This document shows positions 26,170-35,552 of a DNA stretch of 64,000 nt, piece after piece. Position 1 is the stretch's first letter, and each line of letters begins with the position of its first letter. The DNA lies in assembly GCF_000374025.1 (NCBI RefSeq), contig NZ_KB893184.1, positions 248,001 to 312,000 on the forward strand, given 5' to 3'. Under the pieces are notes generated by a model. That model was not told where the DNA came from. It was given only the letters and a program-made list of their open reading frames with translations, and did not search any database. Source of the DNA: Spirosoma panaciterrae DSM 21099 (GTDB lineage: Bacteria > Bacteroidota > Bacteroidia > Cytophagales > Spirosomataceae). A program made the translations under genes and the position numbers.

Positions 26170-27350
26170 TTAAGGGCCGTTTTGAACTGGGTAAAATCCA
26201 GAAAAACCTGTTGGGCGTACGTTTCAGACCATCTTACCAGCTCAGAAACCCAGGTTGCCTTATCGGCAAAGGCAATTAATTCATCCGTGATCGCGGACCC
26301 TTGTTGGCCCCCACTTCGCAGATGAGCCGAAGCCGTTAGCTGAGCCATCGTGTCTATTAACATGCCCAACCGATCCCTGCCCCAGATTCGCTTGCTGGTC
26401 AGATCGAGCCGGTCAGCCTGGGGTTGTAAGGAGCGAACAACAAAAAAGTCGTTGTTGGGTCCGGCAAGCGGCCATAAATTAGCCGGTGGTACATCTTGAA
26501 GCCGATTCTGAAGCGCAACGATACGATTCGCCGGGTTGGGCCAATGGGGCTGACGTATGGCCAGGTACGGTTCGGCCACCGATGAGCGGGTCGCTTTTAT
26601 GTCCAGCAAATGGAGTTTCCGGTTGGGGCTTTCGACCAGAGCTACGTAGCGATTCAAGGCGATACTGCTTGTGCCTGCCATTCGGAACTTTACATCTCGT
26701 AAGGTGTAGTTTGCCTCTTCCAGCAACGCGTTTTTCAGCCAATCCCAGACGGTATCCTGTTCATCGTTCGGTACGGGCAGGAACCTGTTTTTTATAAGAC
26801 GAATATGCCGTTTTCGGCCGTGTCCGTGCGTCAGTCGAACAAGCAGATCTTTACGGGATCGACTGGCCACCTGTTTCAGGAATTCATTGAGTATGCCCCT
26901 GGCGGTCTGCCGCTCTATGGAACGCGGTTTACTCAGCAAAAGCATTTGTCGATAGGTAGCTATAAACCGATGAGCGAGCCGCCAGCTTGTTTCAGGTGAA
27001 TGTCGCCACAACGGTGCTGCCACAAACAGGCTGGTTATGAGCCGACTTAGATCGACCGTAACGGGTGCCAACAACGCTTCATCAAAGTCGTTGATGTCGA
27101 AATAGACCAATTTATTACTCCCCCGGAAGGAGCCAAAATTTTCCAGATGCAAGTCCGCGCAACTCCAGCAAACCGGATACGTATCGGCCAGCAGTTCGGG
27201 GGGCATAGCCTGATAGAACAGCGAAGGGGTAGCTCTAAAAAATCGGAAGGCACTTTCCCGCATGGCTTCGTACTTCCGCATCAGCATATCGGGTCGTCGG
27301 TCCTGATTTGCCTGCAGAAGGTCGTCAAGTAGTTTTTCGTTGTAGGTCAT
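26124..27350 (-). CDS. DUF2252 family protein
   Basis: A 408-residue protein of the DUF2252 family, which appears to share the fold of aminoglycoside phosphotransferase/HipA-like kinases; no activity has been proved to my knowledge. The family motifs are present: RKYEAMRESAFRFFRATPSL, CWSCADLHLENFGSFRGSN (the D-x-H-x-x-N of kinase-like folds), LVYFDINDFDEALLAPVTVD and the basic LHLLDIKATRSSV. The ATG at 27350 is preferred; a GTG at 27398 would add 16 residues and touches the stop of the 74-residue gene in front. Those two genes are probably one operon. Confidence 0.85.
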   Translation of the reverse strand: MTYNEKLLDDLLQANQDRRPDMLMRKYEAMRESAFRFFRATPSLFYQAMPPELLADTYPVCWSCADLHLENFGSFRGSNKLVYFDINDFDEALLAPVTVDLSRLITSLFVAAPLWRHSPETSWRLAHRFIATYRQMLLLSKPRSIERQTARGILNEFLKQVASRSRKDLLVRLTHGHGRKRHIRLIKNRFLPVPNDEQDTVWDWLKNALLEEANYTLRDVKFRMAGTSSIALNRYVALVESPNRKLHLLDIKATRSSVAEPYLAIRQPHWPNPANRIVALQNRLQDVPPANLWPLAGPNNDFFVVRSLQPQADRLDLTSKRIWGRDRLGMLIDTMAQLTASAHLRSGGQQGSAITDELIAFADKATWVSELVRWSETYAQQVFLDFTQFKTALKAGFFSRQVMLNEQG

Positions 27351-27398
27351 AAGCGTAGGGGCCCAGACTTGGCTAGTAAAAGATAAGCCAGAAACCAC

Positions 27399-27623
27399 TT
27401 AGGTTCCGGCAGCTCGTTGTGGCACTACCAACATACCTGTACTTAGATCATACATTACAGATGACTTACTCAGCATGTGAGCTGCGGCCAGAAACTCCTG
27501 TGGTGTATCAATTGGCAACCTGAAAGGCGTAGTATGCTTTGTGGTCGTGATGATAATACGCCAGGAATCTGGCCGATTAGGGTTAACGTCCCATTCCAAT
27601 GAATAATCAACAACTTTTTCCAT
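27399..27623 (-). CDS. Small protein upstream of DUF2252, unknown
   Basis: A 74-residue soluble protein, MEKVVDYSLEWDVNPNRPD onward, with alternating strands (SWRIIITTTKHTTPFRLPI) and a helix (PQEFLAAAHMLSKSSVMYDL). I do not recognise a family. Its stop lies 48 bases before the DUF2252 ATG, so the two look co-transcribed. It lies 90 bases downstream of the end of the large glycan-enzyme gene, with no clear terminator between. Confidence 0.6.
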   Translation of the reverse strand: MEKVVDYSLEWDVNPNRPDSWRIIITTTKHTTPFRLPIDTPQEFLAAAHMLSKSSVMYDLSTGMLVVPQRAAGT

Positions 27624-27714
27624 TCTTGTTCTATTTGAAAACGATTCAGCTAATAGGTTATAGTCTCTGAAAGATTGGGTTAATTCATTTCGGGGTTGGG
27701 CAGGTGCTGGCTGC

Positions 27715-30700
27715 TTAACTCGTTCGAATGGTATGGTTAATTGGTTCGTTCAGAACGGCTACGGGTTCCATAGGGTCAGGGGTGTGCTTGGGGAGCCATA
27801 CCTGGCCCGTTCGTTTCAAAGCCCCCCAGGAGGCTACTTCGCCCCGAATGGCGTTGGCATAAGAACGAACCAGAACCCAAAACAACAGGTAACGCCAGGT
27901 GAGCCGTTGCGCCACAAGCCAAAGGAGCGGCCGCAGCGAACGACCTTCCAGGCGGTAAGCCAGAACGGCTACCAGCATATCTATAAGTAAGAAACCCGTA
28001 AAATAGGTCAGCACAAGGCTCCAACTGCCAGTCAATACCGATAGGACCAGTTGCAGTTCAGCTACCAGAGTTAATAACGGAAACCCAAATTGAAAAAGCA
28101 CCAGACTTGGTAAGGCCAGCCAACTCACAGCTTTGCTGGCTTTGCTCGTTCGGTCGAATTGAAACAGCAAATCCCGGTGTTTCCAGACCACCTGCATTAT
28201 GCCATAGCACCAGCGAACGCGCTGTTTCAACAGCATCGGAAGCGTGTCTGGCGCTTCGGTCACGGCAACCGCTTCGTTACAGGTTTTAATGGTGTAACCT
28301 GCCCGCAGCAGCCGTACCGTGAGGTCACAGTCTTCAGCGAGTGTGTCCGTCGTGAAGCCCCCCACGGCCAGCATACTGGTACGACGAAACGCGCCAAGGG
28401 CGCCGGGTACCACCGTGATGCAATTGAGGGACTCGTAAGCACGACGGTCGAAGTTTTGGCTCGTCGTGTACTCAATGGACTGAAAGCGGGTGAGCCAATT
28501 GTGGTCGTTGCCAACGCGTACATTACCAGCCACTGCGCCAATAGTTGTATCGGAAAAAGGGGCCACCAAACGACGAATAGCATCTGGTAACAACTGCGTA
28601 TCCGCATCGATACAGACCACGACTTCCCCCTTTGCGTGAGCTAGCCCCAGATTGAGCGCCGACGCTTTTCCTCCATTAGGTTTGGTCAGGACCTGAACGC
28701 GTAGGTTGTTGGCAAAATACGCGCTAACCCGACTGTACGTCTGATCACGGGAGCCGTCGTCGACAAAAACAATGTCTAATGCTGGATACGTACTGGCCAG
28801 CAGGCTTTCGACCGTTCGGATGGCGTTCAGTTCTTCATTATACGCTGGTACGATCACACTAACCAGGCCCAGATACGGCGCAACCGGCGTAATAGGTTGC
28901 TTCGTTTGACGGATCGCCAGAAAAGCCAGAAACAAAACCCGCACTATGGCCAGTACGGTGCCGATCAGGAAAAGCCAGCTCAGGCTATGTTGACCATAAT
29001 AAAGCAGCGCTACCAGGCTCCGGTCTGTCAGTAAAGCGGCCCGTTGAACGGGTGTTACAGGCATAAGTTCGCTGGCTGGACGGTTCAGGAGCTGGCCAAT
29101 GGTGGCGAAACGATACCCATGTTGTTTATAATACTGAATGATGCCGGGCAGAGCTGCTACCGTAGCTGAGCGGTCGCCCCCTGCGTCGTGTAGCAAAATG
29201 ATATTACCCAAATTTTGCTGCTGCCGAATTCGGTGTAAAATCTGCTGTGGAGTAACGCCCACCTGCCAGTCGAGTGGGTCAATGGATTCACCGATAGCGT
29301 AGTAATGTTGCTGTTCGGCCAGGGCAATAGGCCGTAGCTCTTCCGGTTTATTCGGCTCACTGTCGGCATTGTAAGGTGGTCTGAACAGAATCGTTGAACG
29401 ACCCGTAATACTTTCAATCAATCGTCGGCAGGTATTCAGTTCAAAAAACAACCGACTCGCGCTCGCTTTGGTCAAATCAGGGTGAAAGGTGGTGTGGTTA
29501 CCGATTTCATAACCTGCCTTTGCCATCCGCTGTAACAAAGGCAGGTTACGCTCCGCATTGATTCCCACCACAAAAAAAGAGGCTGGTACATGTTCGCGTT
29601 CCAGAATGGATAAAATCTGGGGCGTGCAGGTTTCATCGGGGCCGTCATCGAACGAGAGCACTAGCGTTTTGTCCGCTTTCCCTACTTTACTGATTACGTA
29701 CGACGTGGGTAGGGTAAGGTACTGTTCTTCGCTGATAAGCTGATCGGCTGCATTGTACTCCAGGCGAAGTTGGCCCGGATGGGGTGTCGCTTTTACGTCC
29801 AGTATATCGCCTTCTCCCTGGTAGTCGACACTGGGTAAAGCCGGTACTGTTTGCAACTGTTGCCAGTTCAGGGGCGTACGCGCCAGGGCCGGACGCGATA
29901 CATCCCGCCCAAAATAAGCCCAGGTTCGCACATCTTCCGAGCCAAGTCGCCAGATAGCCGCTCCTGCGGTTTCGTAATCTTCAGCGGCCCGCAGTACGTT
30001 ATAGGCCGAGGCCGCATCATTGAACCAGACCGTATGCGGTTTGCCCTGATCGTCGGCGTAGCGAAACGATAAGCTATAGGTTTGATTGTCAAAGTGAATG
30101 GGTGTAGCCGATCGGCGGTTGGCGCGGGCCATGGCTTGCTGATACGTAACGTCTACGCCCTGGCCGCCTTTAGCCCAATCGTACCCGTATCCGGCTACAC
30201 ACAGCACAACCTGTTCTGAAGGAATTTGTCGGCAGGCCGCTTCCAGTACATACTCGATCCATGGATAGGGCGCAACCGGACCCGGTGCCGATGTGCTGAA
30301 ATGGTTATCGTAGGCCATCAGCATAAAATAATCGACATACGGGCGTAAGGCAGGCAGATTATAATCTTCGTTCAGAGCTGCAATGTCGACCGTGACCAGG
30401 TAGCCTTTGGGGTGTAAAGCCTGGTACACTTCCCGAATAAAGGAAACCAGCGTTTCATCGGTGTTTTCCCGTAGCTCTTCAAAATCGATGTTGACGCCCT
30501 GATAATGGTGTTGATTGAGCAAGGTCAGCATCTGAGCAATGAATGTTTTCCGTAAGCTGGCACTAGTCAGCAGCCGATGTACATTCTGCCCCCGCCAGTT
30601 GCCCTGGTAAAAATTGGAGATCATCGGTACAATGGCCACGCCCGCATGCTGTTTCATAAGGGAATCAGCCGCGTGGTCGATGTCGGTGCTGAGTTCGGCT

Positions 30701-31104
30701 TTATTGCCCACAAAAAACCATTCAGGCATGACCATGTTCAGGTCAGAGACGTGCTCCCGTAGGGTTTGGTACGACTGAGCATCCCAATTGACGTAGAAAC
30801 CTGCCCGCACCTGGGGGCGGCTGCTGTTCCTGATTGCTGGCGGTAAATGCCGATGAAATCCCGCTGGTACACCGCTGTTGCCCGGAGCCGCCGACTGCGA
30901 ACTGTCAACGACTGATAGCTTTTGAAACGAACTCTCGTTATCCTGAAGGGTTGGCAGTTGCGGAAAAACACGTTCCGACAGCGTCCAGATGGCCACCACC
31001 AGTGAAGCTATTCCCAACAGAAGGCTCATGAGCAATGTGCTCCGAAATACCCGCCAGCGACGACGCGACGGTGTATAAAAAACGGGTTTTGGTTTAGTGT
31101 CCAT
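27715..31104 (-). CDS. GH18-like / NodB deacetylase / GT2 synthase fusion
   Basis: A 1129-residue membrane protein with three enzyme domains. Residues 24-45 form a membrane anchor. A GH18 domain (about 95-400) has the catalytic GVNIDFEEL with Glu209. A NodB polysaccharide deacetylase (about 478-670) has SFDDGPD with Asp486-Asp487 and the metal ligands His537 and His541 in GNHTTFHP. After a membrane segment (about 700-730), a family 2 glycosyltransferase carries VIVPAYNEE, VFVDDGSRD, DADTQ, AEDCD and the processive QRVRW at 961-965, followed by several membrane segments. It thus combines what PgaB and PgaC do separately in poly-N-acetylglucosamine synthesis. The polymer made is inferred, not seen. 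It overlaps the preceding barrel gene by 11 bases. Confidence 0.9.
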   Translation of the reverse strand: MDTKPKPVFYTPSRRRWRVFRSTLLMSLLLGIASLVVAIWTLSERVFPQLPTLQDNESSFQKLSVVDSSQSAAPGNSGVPAGFHRHLPPAIRNSSRPQVRAGFYVNWDAQSYQTLREHVSDLNMVMPEWFFVGNKAELSTDIDHAADSLMKQHAGVAIVPMISNFYQGNWRGQNVHRLLTSASLRKTFIAQMLTLLNQHHYQGVNIDFEELRENTDETLVSFIREVYQALHPKGYLVTVDIAALNEDYNLPALRPYVDYFMLMAYDNHFSTSAPGPVAPYPWIEYVLEAACRQIPSEQVVLCVAGYGYDWAKGGQGVDVTYQQAMARANRRSATPIHFDNQTYSLSFRYADDQGKPHTVWFNDAASAYNVLRAAEDYETAGAAIWRLGSEDVRTWAYFGRDVSRPALARTPLNWQQLQTVPALPSVDYQGEGDILDVKATPHPGQLRLEYNAADQLISEEQYLTLPTSYVISKVGKADKTLVLSFDDGPDETCTPQILSILEREHVPASFFVVGINAERNLPLLQRMAKAGYEIGNHTTFHPDLTKASASRLFFELNTCRRLIESITGRSTILFRPPYNADSEPNKPEELRPIALAEQQHYYAIGESIDPLDWQVGVTPQQILHRIRQQQNLGNIILLHDAGGDRSATVAALPGIIQYYKQHGYRFATIGQLLNRPASELMPVTPVQRAALLTDRSLVALLYYGQHSLSWLFLIGTVLAIVRVLFLAFLAIRQTKQPITPVAPYLGLVSVIVPAYNEELNAIRTVESLLASTYPALDIVFVDDGSRDQTYSRVSAYFANNLRVQVLTKPNGGKASALNLGLAHAKGEVVVCIDADTQLLPDAIRRLVAPFSDTTIGAVAGNVRVGNDHNWLTRFQSIEYTTSQNFDRRAYESLNCITVVPGALGAFRRTSMLAVGGFTTDTLAEDCDLTVRLLRAGYTIKTCNEAVAVTEAPDTLPMLLKQRVRWCYGIMQVVWKHRDLLFQFDRTSKASKAVSWLALPSLVLFQFGFPLLTLVAELQLVLSVLTGSWSLVLTYFTGFLLIDMLVAVLAYRLEGRSLRPLLWLVAQRLTWRYLLFWVLVRSYANAIRGEVASWGALKRTGQVWLPKHTPDPMEPVAVLNEPINHTIRTS

Positions 31105-31957
31105 TGGCGATAGGCAGGCTATAGGTGAGTGTTGCCACAGCGTAAAAGAATACGTTGGTTCGCTCGCCAGGTAGGGTGTTAAACGGCTTTACCAGTCGTG
31201 GGTCGACCAGGAGCGACCAACGGGGCTGTTGTAACGTAATGGGCAGATTGAGTTCGGCCGCTACGAATCCATACGGTTTACGAACGTCAGAGGCCGACGG
31301 TACCAGGCGGCCCCGTCGGTCGAGAGTGGTCTGATACAGACCATTGATGATATAGCTTTGATTGGCCAGCGTTGCTTTGACCAGCGGCTCCATAAAAAGC
31401 GACCACTTTGTGCCGTCAGTTAGGCCAACATATCGGCTAAGTTGTACATCGGTTTGCAAAAGCTGCTGGCTACCGACCATGTAATAATTGCCAATGGCCG
31501 GACTCCAATCCTGCCACTCACCCGATAGGTAGGCTTCAAAAAAATTGTTCAGTGGCTGGGTTTCGCCCACATCGGCACTCGGGAAAAGCCAGCGTTCGTA
31601 GCCCAGCGTATACATAAAGTGCTTGCCTAACTTGCCTTCTTTCTCAATGCCCAGGTCGATCTTGCCCAGCTCCGATGTCTGAAAATTATTCCATATATAG
31701 CCAACTGTGTACACGTGCCAGTTTGTAGTCGTTTGGTAGGTGATCTGCGGCATCATGCCCCACTGATGAACACCAAACGTACGGCCTCGGTAGCTAACCG
31801 GGTTCATATAACTGTAGCTAAACTGGATGGCTTTCATCGGATTTTCAGTCAATGTATCGGTCGTTGCTTTGTTGGCAATGGGTTGACCGACAGCGGAGTA
31901 GGTAAAAAATAGCAGCAGGCATACGTTGGATAGCGTGATGGCAATCGGGGATGTCAT
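31094..31957 (-). CDS. Outer-membrane barrel-like protein of the glycan operon
   Basis: A 287-residue exported protein with a signal peptide (ITLSNVCLLLFFTYSAVGQ) and alternating amphipathic strands rich in Tyr and Trp, such as WHVYTVGYIWNNFQTSELGK and YMLGYERWLFP-like segments. It is typical of an outer-membrane beta-barrel, though no family is certain. It starts 25 bases after the metallophosphoesterase stop and overlaps the start of the GH18/NodB/GT2 gene. Position suggests it helps secrete or hold the polymer, as PgaA does, but it lacks PgaA's TPR region and is much smaller. Confidence 0.7.
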   Translation of the reverse strand: MTSPIAITLSNVCLLLFFTYSAVGQPIANKATTDTLTENPMKAIQFSYSYMNPVSYRGRTFGVHQWGMMPQITYQTTTNWHVYTVGYIWNNFQTSELGKIDLGIEKEGKLGKHFMYTLGYERWLFPSADVGETQPLNNFFEAYLSGEWQDWSPAIGNYYMVGSQQLLQTDVQLSRYVGLTDGTKWSLFMEPLVKATLANQSYIINGLYQTTLDRRGRLVPSASDVRKPYGFVAAELNLPITLQQPRWSLLVDPRLVKPFNTLPGERTNVFFYAVATLTYSLPIANGH

Positions 31958-31982
31958 TCTGGTTCGGACGGAAGGCGTGGGG

Positions 31983-32807
31983 TTAGAAAGAAAGGCTGTT
32001 TATGGTCTGTTTATCTGTAAAGTCATATTGGTGCGTCGAGAAGCCCTCCCTTGACTGCTCGACCAGCCGAAACCCTCGATAAGTGGTTCCCCAGCTACTG
32101 CCAAAATGGGCGTCGAAGAGGAGGGCTGTATGGCCGTACATGATGCTTAAGTCTTTCGTGTGATCATGGCCGTGGAAGACCGCCCGAATAATCGGATAAT
32201 CGGTCAGAACCCCAAGAATGCCTGTACAGATATCCGTTGCCTGTGCATTATGAATGAACGGAATGTGCATGAATAAAAACGCTGGCACCGTGGACCGTAC
32301 TGATTTCATCGTTTGCCGAAGCCAGGAATCATCCCCACAGAGTGTGTCGCCCGCTTCGTTGGATGTATCGAGTAGGATAAGCGTTACGTTGTCACGCTCC
32401 ACCATGTGGTTCGTGCCATAGCCCCACAACTGTTGCCAGGTATCCAGACTAACCCGGTCATGATTGCCCCGCGTAACATAGTATGGAACCGGCAGCTGGT
32501 CCAGGTAAGCCTTGGCTTTCGGCAATAAACCATTGTTTCCTTCGTGCACCAAATCGCCGTTGATGACCACAAACTGAAGAGGGGTGGTTTGGTGCGTTTG
32601 AGTTAAAGCAGCCAGCAAATCTGTATAGTATTGATCTGATGGAGTCGACGGTTCCCCCAAATGGCCATCCGAGGCTACCGCGAACCGCAATGGTACTGGA
32701 GCGGGGGTAGGGGTTGCCGTATTCGCAGGGCGACAAGCTGCCCAAACGCCGACGGATGCGCTACCCAGAGTAGCCTGTAAGAAAAATCGGCGGCTGATAG
32801 GTCTCAT
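31983..32807 (-). CDS. Tat-exported lipoprotein metallophosphoesterase
   Basis: A 274-residue calcineurin-like phosphoesterase. It begins MRPISRRFFLQATLGSASVG, a twin-arginine signal with RR at 6-7, and has a lipobox-like cysteine at 25 (WAAC). Metal-binding motifs follow: ASDGHLGEP (D-x-H), VINGDLVHEG (GD), YVTRGNHDR (GNHD), and AVFHGHDHTKDL (GHxH). A TTG two codons upstream is a possible but poorer start. It heads an operon with the barrel protein and the polysaccharide fusion enzyme. The substrate is unknown; a phosphate-modified glycan or lipid carrier is possible. Confidence 0.86.
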   Translation of the reverse strand: MRPISRRFFLQATLGSASVGVWAACRPANTATPTPAPVPLRFAVASDGHLGEPSTPSDQYYTDLLAALTQTHQTTPLQFVVINGDLVHEGNNGLLPKAKAYLDQLPVPYYVTRGNHDRVSLDTWQQLWGYGTNHMVERDNVTLILLDTSNEAGDTLCGDDSWLRQTMKSVRSTVPAFLFMHIPFIHNAQATDICTGILGVLTDYPIIRAVFHGHDHTKDLSIMYGHTALLFDAHFGSSWGTTYRGFRLVEQSREGFSTHQYDFTDKQTINSLSF

Positions 32808-33357
32808 AAGCAAAAAGGCTGGCGAAAGACTTTGCGTTAGGCATCAAAGGACGGATTTATACTTAAAATCCGCATTAACTGGATATTAAACCTTGATTAG
32901 CTTTGTCGCAAAGTCTGGAAGTGAAAGCCGCCTGAATGCCTTTAATCGTGCATTAATGCCAAGTCTGGGAGGGCTAAGTAGTTTTGCTTATCTACTACTG
33001 TGTAACCTTCCTGGATACATCCGTTCAGCAGTGGATTTTTTCTGATTTTTTGTATACGGTCTACCAGCATGGGACCCAGTTCGATTGGCTACCGACCAGG
33101 ACACGTTTCTAGCCTGATCGACGGGAGTGTTTATCCGCCTTCAGAAAAGCTGGCAATCAGCGGGGGGATTCAAACCCTCGCCCGAAAGGTATATTTACAG
33201 CGTATCCGTTGATTGTGTAAAGCGACGAAATACCCTGAAGACGCAGAGGTTTAAACACCCTCATCTTTCTGGAAGCGTTTGCCAGAATTTTAACTGGTGG
33301 AATGGACAAGCCCGAGATGCTAGCCAGTTGTGTGCAGAAAGAATGTGATTACCCGCT
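32808..33357. other. 550-bp gap without a recognisable gene
   Basis: Between the phosphoesterase start and the HGSNAT-like gene's end. All frames are short or lack plausible codon use. The right end should hold a terminator for the membrane-protein operon and the left end the promoter of the phosphoesterase operon, but neither is clear. A tRNA T-arm-like word at 33165-33182 (other strand) does not extend into a tRNA. Confidence 0.6.
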
Positions 33358-34557
33358 TCAGATGTAGCGGAGCCACGTTTGCTCTTTGTGTCGCTCCTTA
33401 TAGCTTCCATACCGTTTACAAAGCGGGTACATGACCAGAACAATGAAGCCCCATATCAAATAAATAGCCCATAACTCAACTCCGCTGCCCGTCTTTGGTC
33501 GGCCGAAGTTCGAGCCGAAAACCAGATCAGATGGTTTGAATCCCTGCAGAAAGACCATTACAAAAACAAGCGGGTGTATCACATACCAGTGCACCAGAAA
33601 ATAGAAGAGGGGCGTTTTGCCATACACACACAAAATACCCGTCCAGTTGTTTTTTAGGCCTTGTACCAGGGAAAGAATGAGAAACATAATCCCCAGAAAA
33701 AGCAGACAGAATTGCAGCGAGGGAGGATATTTGGTTACGTTGATAAAGGCCAGAAACGTGTATAGCGTAGTCTTCTGGGTAACCCAGTTTACCGGGTCAC
33801 CATACAGGTTCGACGCTCTTAACAGGCTGAATAAGAGCAGCGACAGTAAGCCTATTTTCAGAAATATCTTTTGCTGTCTCTTTTCAGGTAAGGTAAAAAA
33901 CGTTCCGGCCCCGTAGCCGATCAGCATAATACCGAGCCAGGGAATCGGGGGGTAAGCGACCAGAAAGAGTTTTCCCGTACCGTATGGAAACGCCGAGGGC
34001 GAAAAAAGCGACAGCAGTACTTTTAAGAACACACTCTGGGGAGCGGGGATTAAAGCGACTAGCCCATGAAGAACGACAATCATAACACCGATAAACGTGA
34101 TGGTCTGGGAAGACAACGGTAATAAGGCGCTGAGGATGAGAAAGCCCACGCCAATGGCTGCAATCACTTCAAAAATCAGGATTGAGAAATTAGGGTCGAA
34201 CCAAAGGCCGAAATTGACCACACTGAACTCTACCACCATCAGCCAGATACCCCTTGAAACCAGAAATCGCCTTGTATCGGCCAGATTCTGTTTCGCATTC
34301 ATGGACAGAAAAGCAGAAGTGCCGGAAAGGAATACGAACGTCGGGGCACATAAATAGGTGACCCACCGGGTAAAAAATAGCGCTGGTGTCGTGGTAGTCA
34401 GGTCTGTAGGAGACTGCGACAACGAGCTTGTATGCAACAGGTCTCGCACGTGATCCAGGGCCATAATGACCATCACCAGACCGCGCATAACATCAATACT
34501 GCTGTTTCGTTTCATGTTTCCGGGTAATTCGTTGATCAGGCCGTTTGGTACAGTCAT
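33358..34557 (-). CDS. HGSNAT-like (DUF1624/DUF5009) multi-pass membrane protein
   Basis: A 399-residue membrane protein with about ten hydrophobic segments. The N-terminal SIDVMRGLVMVIMALDHVRD is the signature of the heparan-alpha-glucosaminide N-acetyltransferase catalytic-domain family, with the conserved aspartate and histidine of ALDHVRD. Later segments include YPPIPWLGIMLIGYGAGTFF and GKTPLFYFLVHWYVIHPLVF. Members move acetyl groups across membranes to sugars. The ATG at 34557 overlaps the stop of the DoxX-like gene as ATGA and is chosen for that; the ATG at 34515 is an alternative that removes 14 residues. Confidence 0.82.
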   Translation of the reverse strand: MTVPNGLINELPGNMKRNSSIDVMRGLVMVIMALDHVRDLLHTSSLSQSPTDLTTTTPALFFTRWVTYLCAPTFVFLSGTSAFLSMNAKQNLADTRRFLVSRGIWLMVVEFSVVNFGLWFDPNFSILIFEVIAAIGVGFLILSALLPLSSQTITFIGVMIVVLHGLVALIPAPQSVFLKVLLSLFSPSAFPYGTGKLFLVAYPPIPWLGIMLIGYGAGTFFTLPEKRQQKIFLKIGLLSLLLFSLLRASNLYGDPVNWVTQKTTLYTFLAFINVTKYPPSLQFCLLFLGIMFLILSLVQGLKNNWTGILCVYGKTPLFYFLVHWYVIHPLVFVMVFLQGFKPSDLVFGSNFGRPKTGSGVELWAIYLIWGFIVLVMYPLCKRYGSYKERHKEQTWLRYI

Positions 34558-35360
34558 TGCCAGCTTTCGATGTCCTCTACCCATTTCTGCCTCGGCATGG
34601 TGAGGCCAATCAGCAACGCTACTCCGCTGTACGCCAGCGCGTCGAAAGCACTGGCCAACAGATTGCCTCGATTGCCTACTGGGTCCCCCAGCGCACCGGG
34701 AACATGTACCAGCCAGAACCATAAAAAGATCATCAGCGAGAGCAACAGAGCGATGATTCGAATCCGTATCCCCAGTATAATGGCTATGCCAGAAGCCGTT
34801 AAGGCTATGCCCGTCAGATTGACCCAGAACAGGTGATTAGCCATCCAGTTGGGAACGGTACTTTCCAGAAACTCAGCGTAGATAATGTGAGAGATACCGT
34901 AGCTCGTCATGGTGTAGAGGAAAAATAGATTGCCATAGGGCATGATTTTTTCCAACAGAGCCAGCTTGCCGGTTGAGGGTGTCCTGAACGAGTAGGCGAC
35001 CACAAAGGCTCCCCCAGCCAGGGCCAGCTCCTTCAAGGGCGTTGTCCACAGCCCCAGATGGTACAGTTTATTGGGCTCAGAGATCAGCTCATAGGTCATG
35101 TGGGTTCCCAGAAACAGCAGCAGCCAGATTCCTCCCAGCAGGAGAGCAGCTTTTTTTCGGGTACTGGGTACAAACAGTAAAGCGCCGGTGACGATCAGAT
35201 AGAATCCGAACAGAGTTGCGAATGCATTCAGGAAGGGGAGGTGATGTTGATAGACCGAAAAAAATACATCCCGGAAGCTGCCAAAATAAACTTGTTGGCA
35301 ACCATACACAAAAAGGGCGACCGCATAGAAAGCCCGGCCAATCTGCACCAGTTGTTTCAT
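34554..35360 (-). CDS. DoxX-like membrane protein
   Basis: A 268-residue protein with about seven to eight hydrophobic segments. MKQLVQIGRAFYAVALFVYG and FATLFGFYLIVTGALLFVP resemble DoxX/DoxD-type proteins, whose roles range from thiosulfate oxidation to unknown. It reads as two related halves, each starting with a helix of similar pattern, which is common in the family. It is coupled by an ATGA overlap to the HGSNAT-like gene and is divergent from the second LytS/LytTR pair across 192 bases, so the kinase pair may control it. Confidence 0.7.
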   Translation of the reverse strand: MKQLVQIGRAFYAVALFVYGCQQVYFGSFRDVFFSVYQHHLPFLNAFATLFGFYLIVTGALLFVPSTRKKAALLLGGIWLLLFLGTHMTYELISEPNKLYHLGLWTTPLKELALAGGAFVVAYSFRTPSTGKLALLEKIMPYGNLFFLYTMTSYGISHIIYAEFLESTVPNWMANHLFWVNLTGIALTASGIAIILGIRIRIIALLLSLMIFLWFWLVHVPGALGDPVGNRGNLLASAFDALAYSGVALLIGLTMPRQKWVEDIESWQ

Positions 35361-35552
35361 GGTGATCTGGGTAATGAGTGAGGTACGCTCAAAAATAGAG
35401 ACAAGTCTTCAGGCCCAGATGGATTGTCTGTACACAACCCAATTCATCGGTATTCGCCGTTCACCGAAAAAAAAGGTCGTTGATCGAAAAGTGGGAGCCC
35501 CAGTAACTCACCGACCATCAAAACGCTTACCTTAGTTCGGAATGGCAAGCGA

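Noticed and set aside
33160..33185. tRNA T-arm-like word (TTTGAAT between G- and C-rich arms, minus strand)
   Set aside because: One mismatch in the arm and no D-arm, anticodon arm or acceptor partner at tRNA distance.
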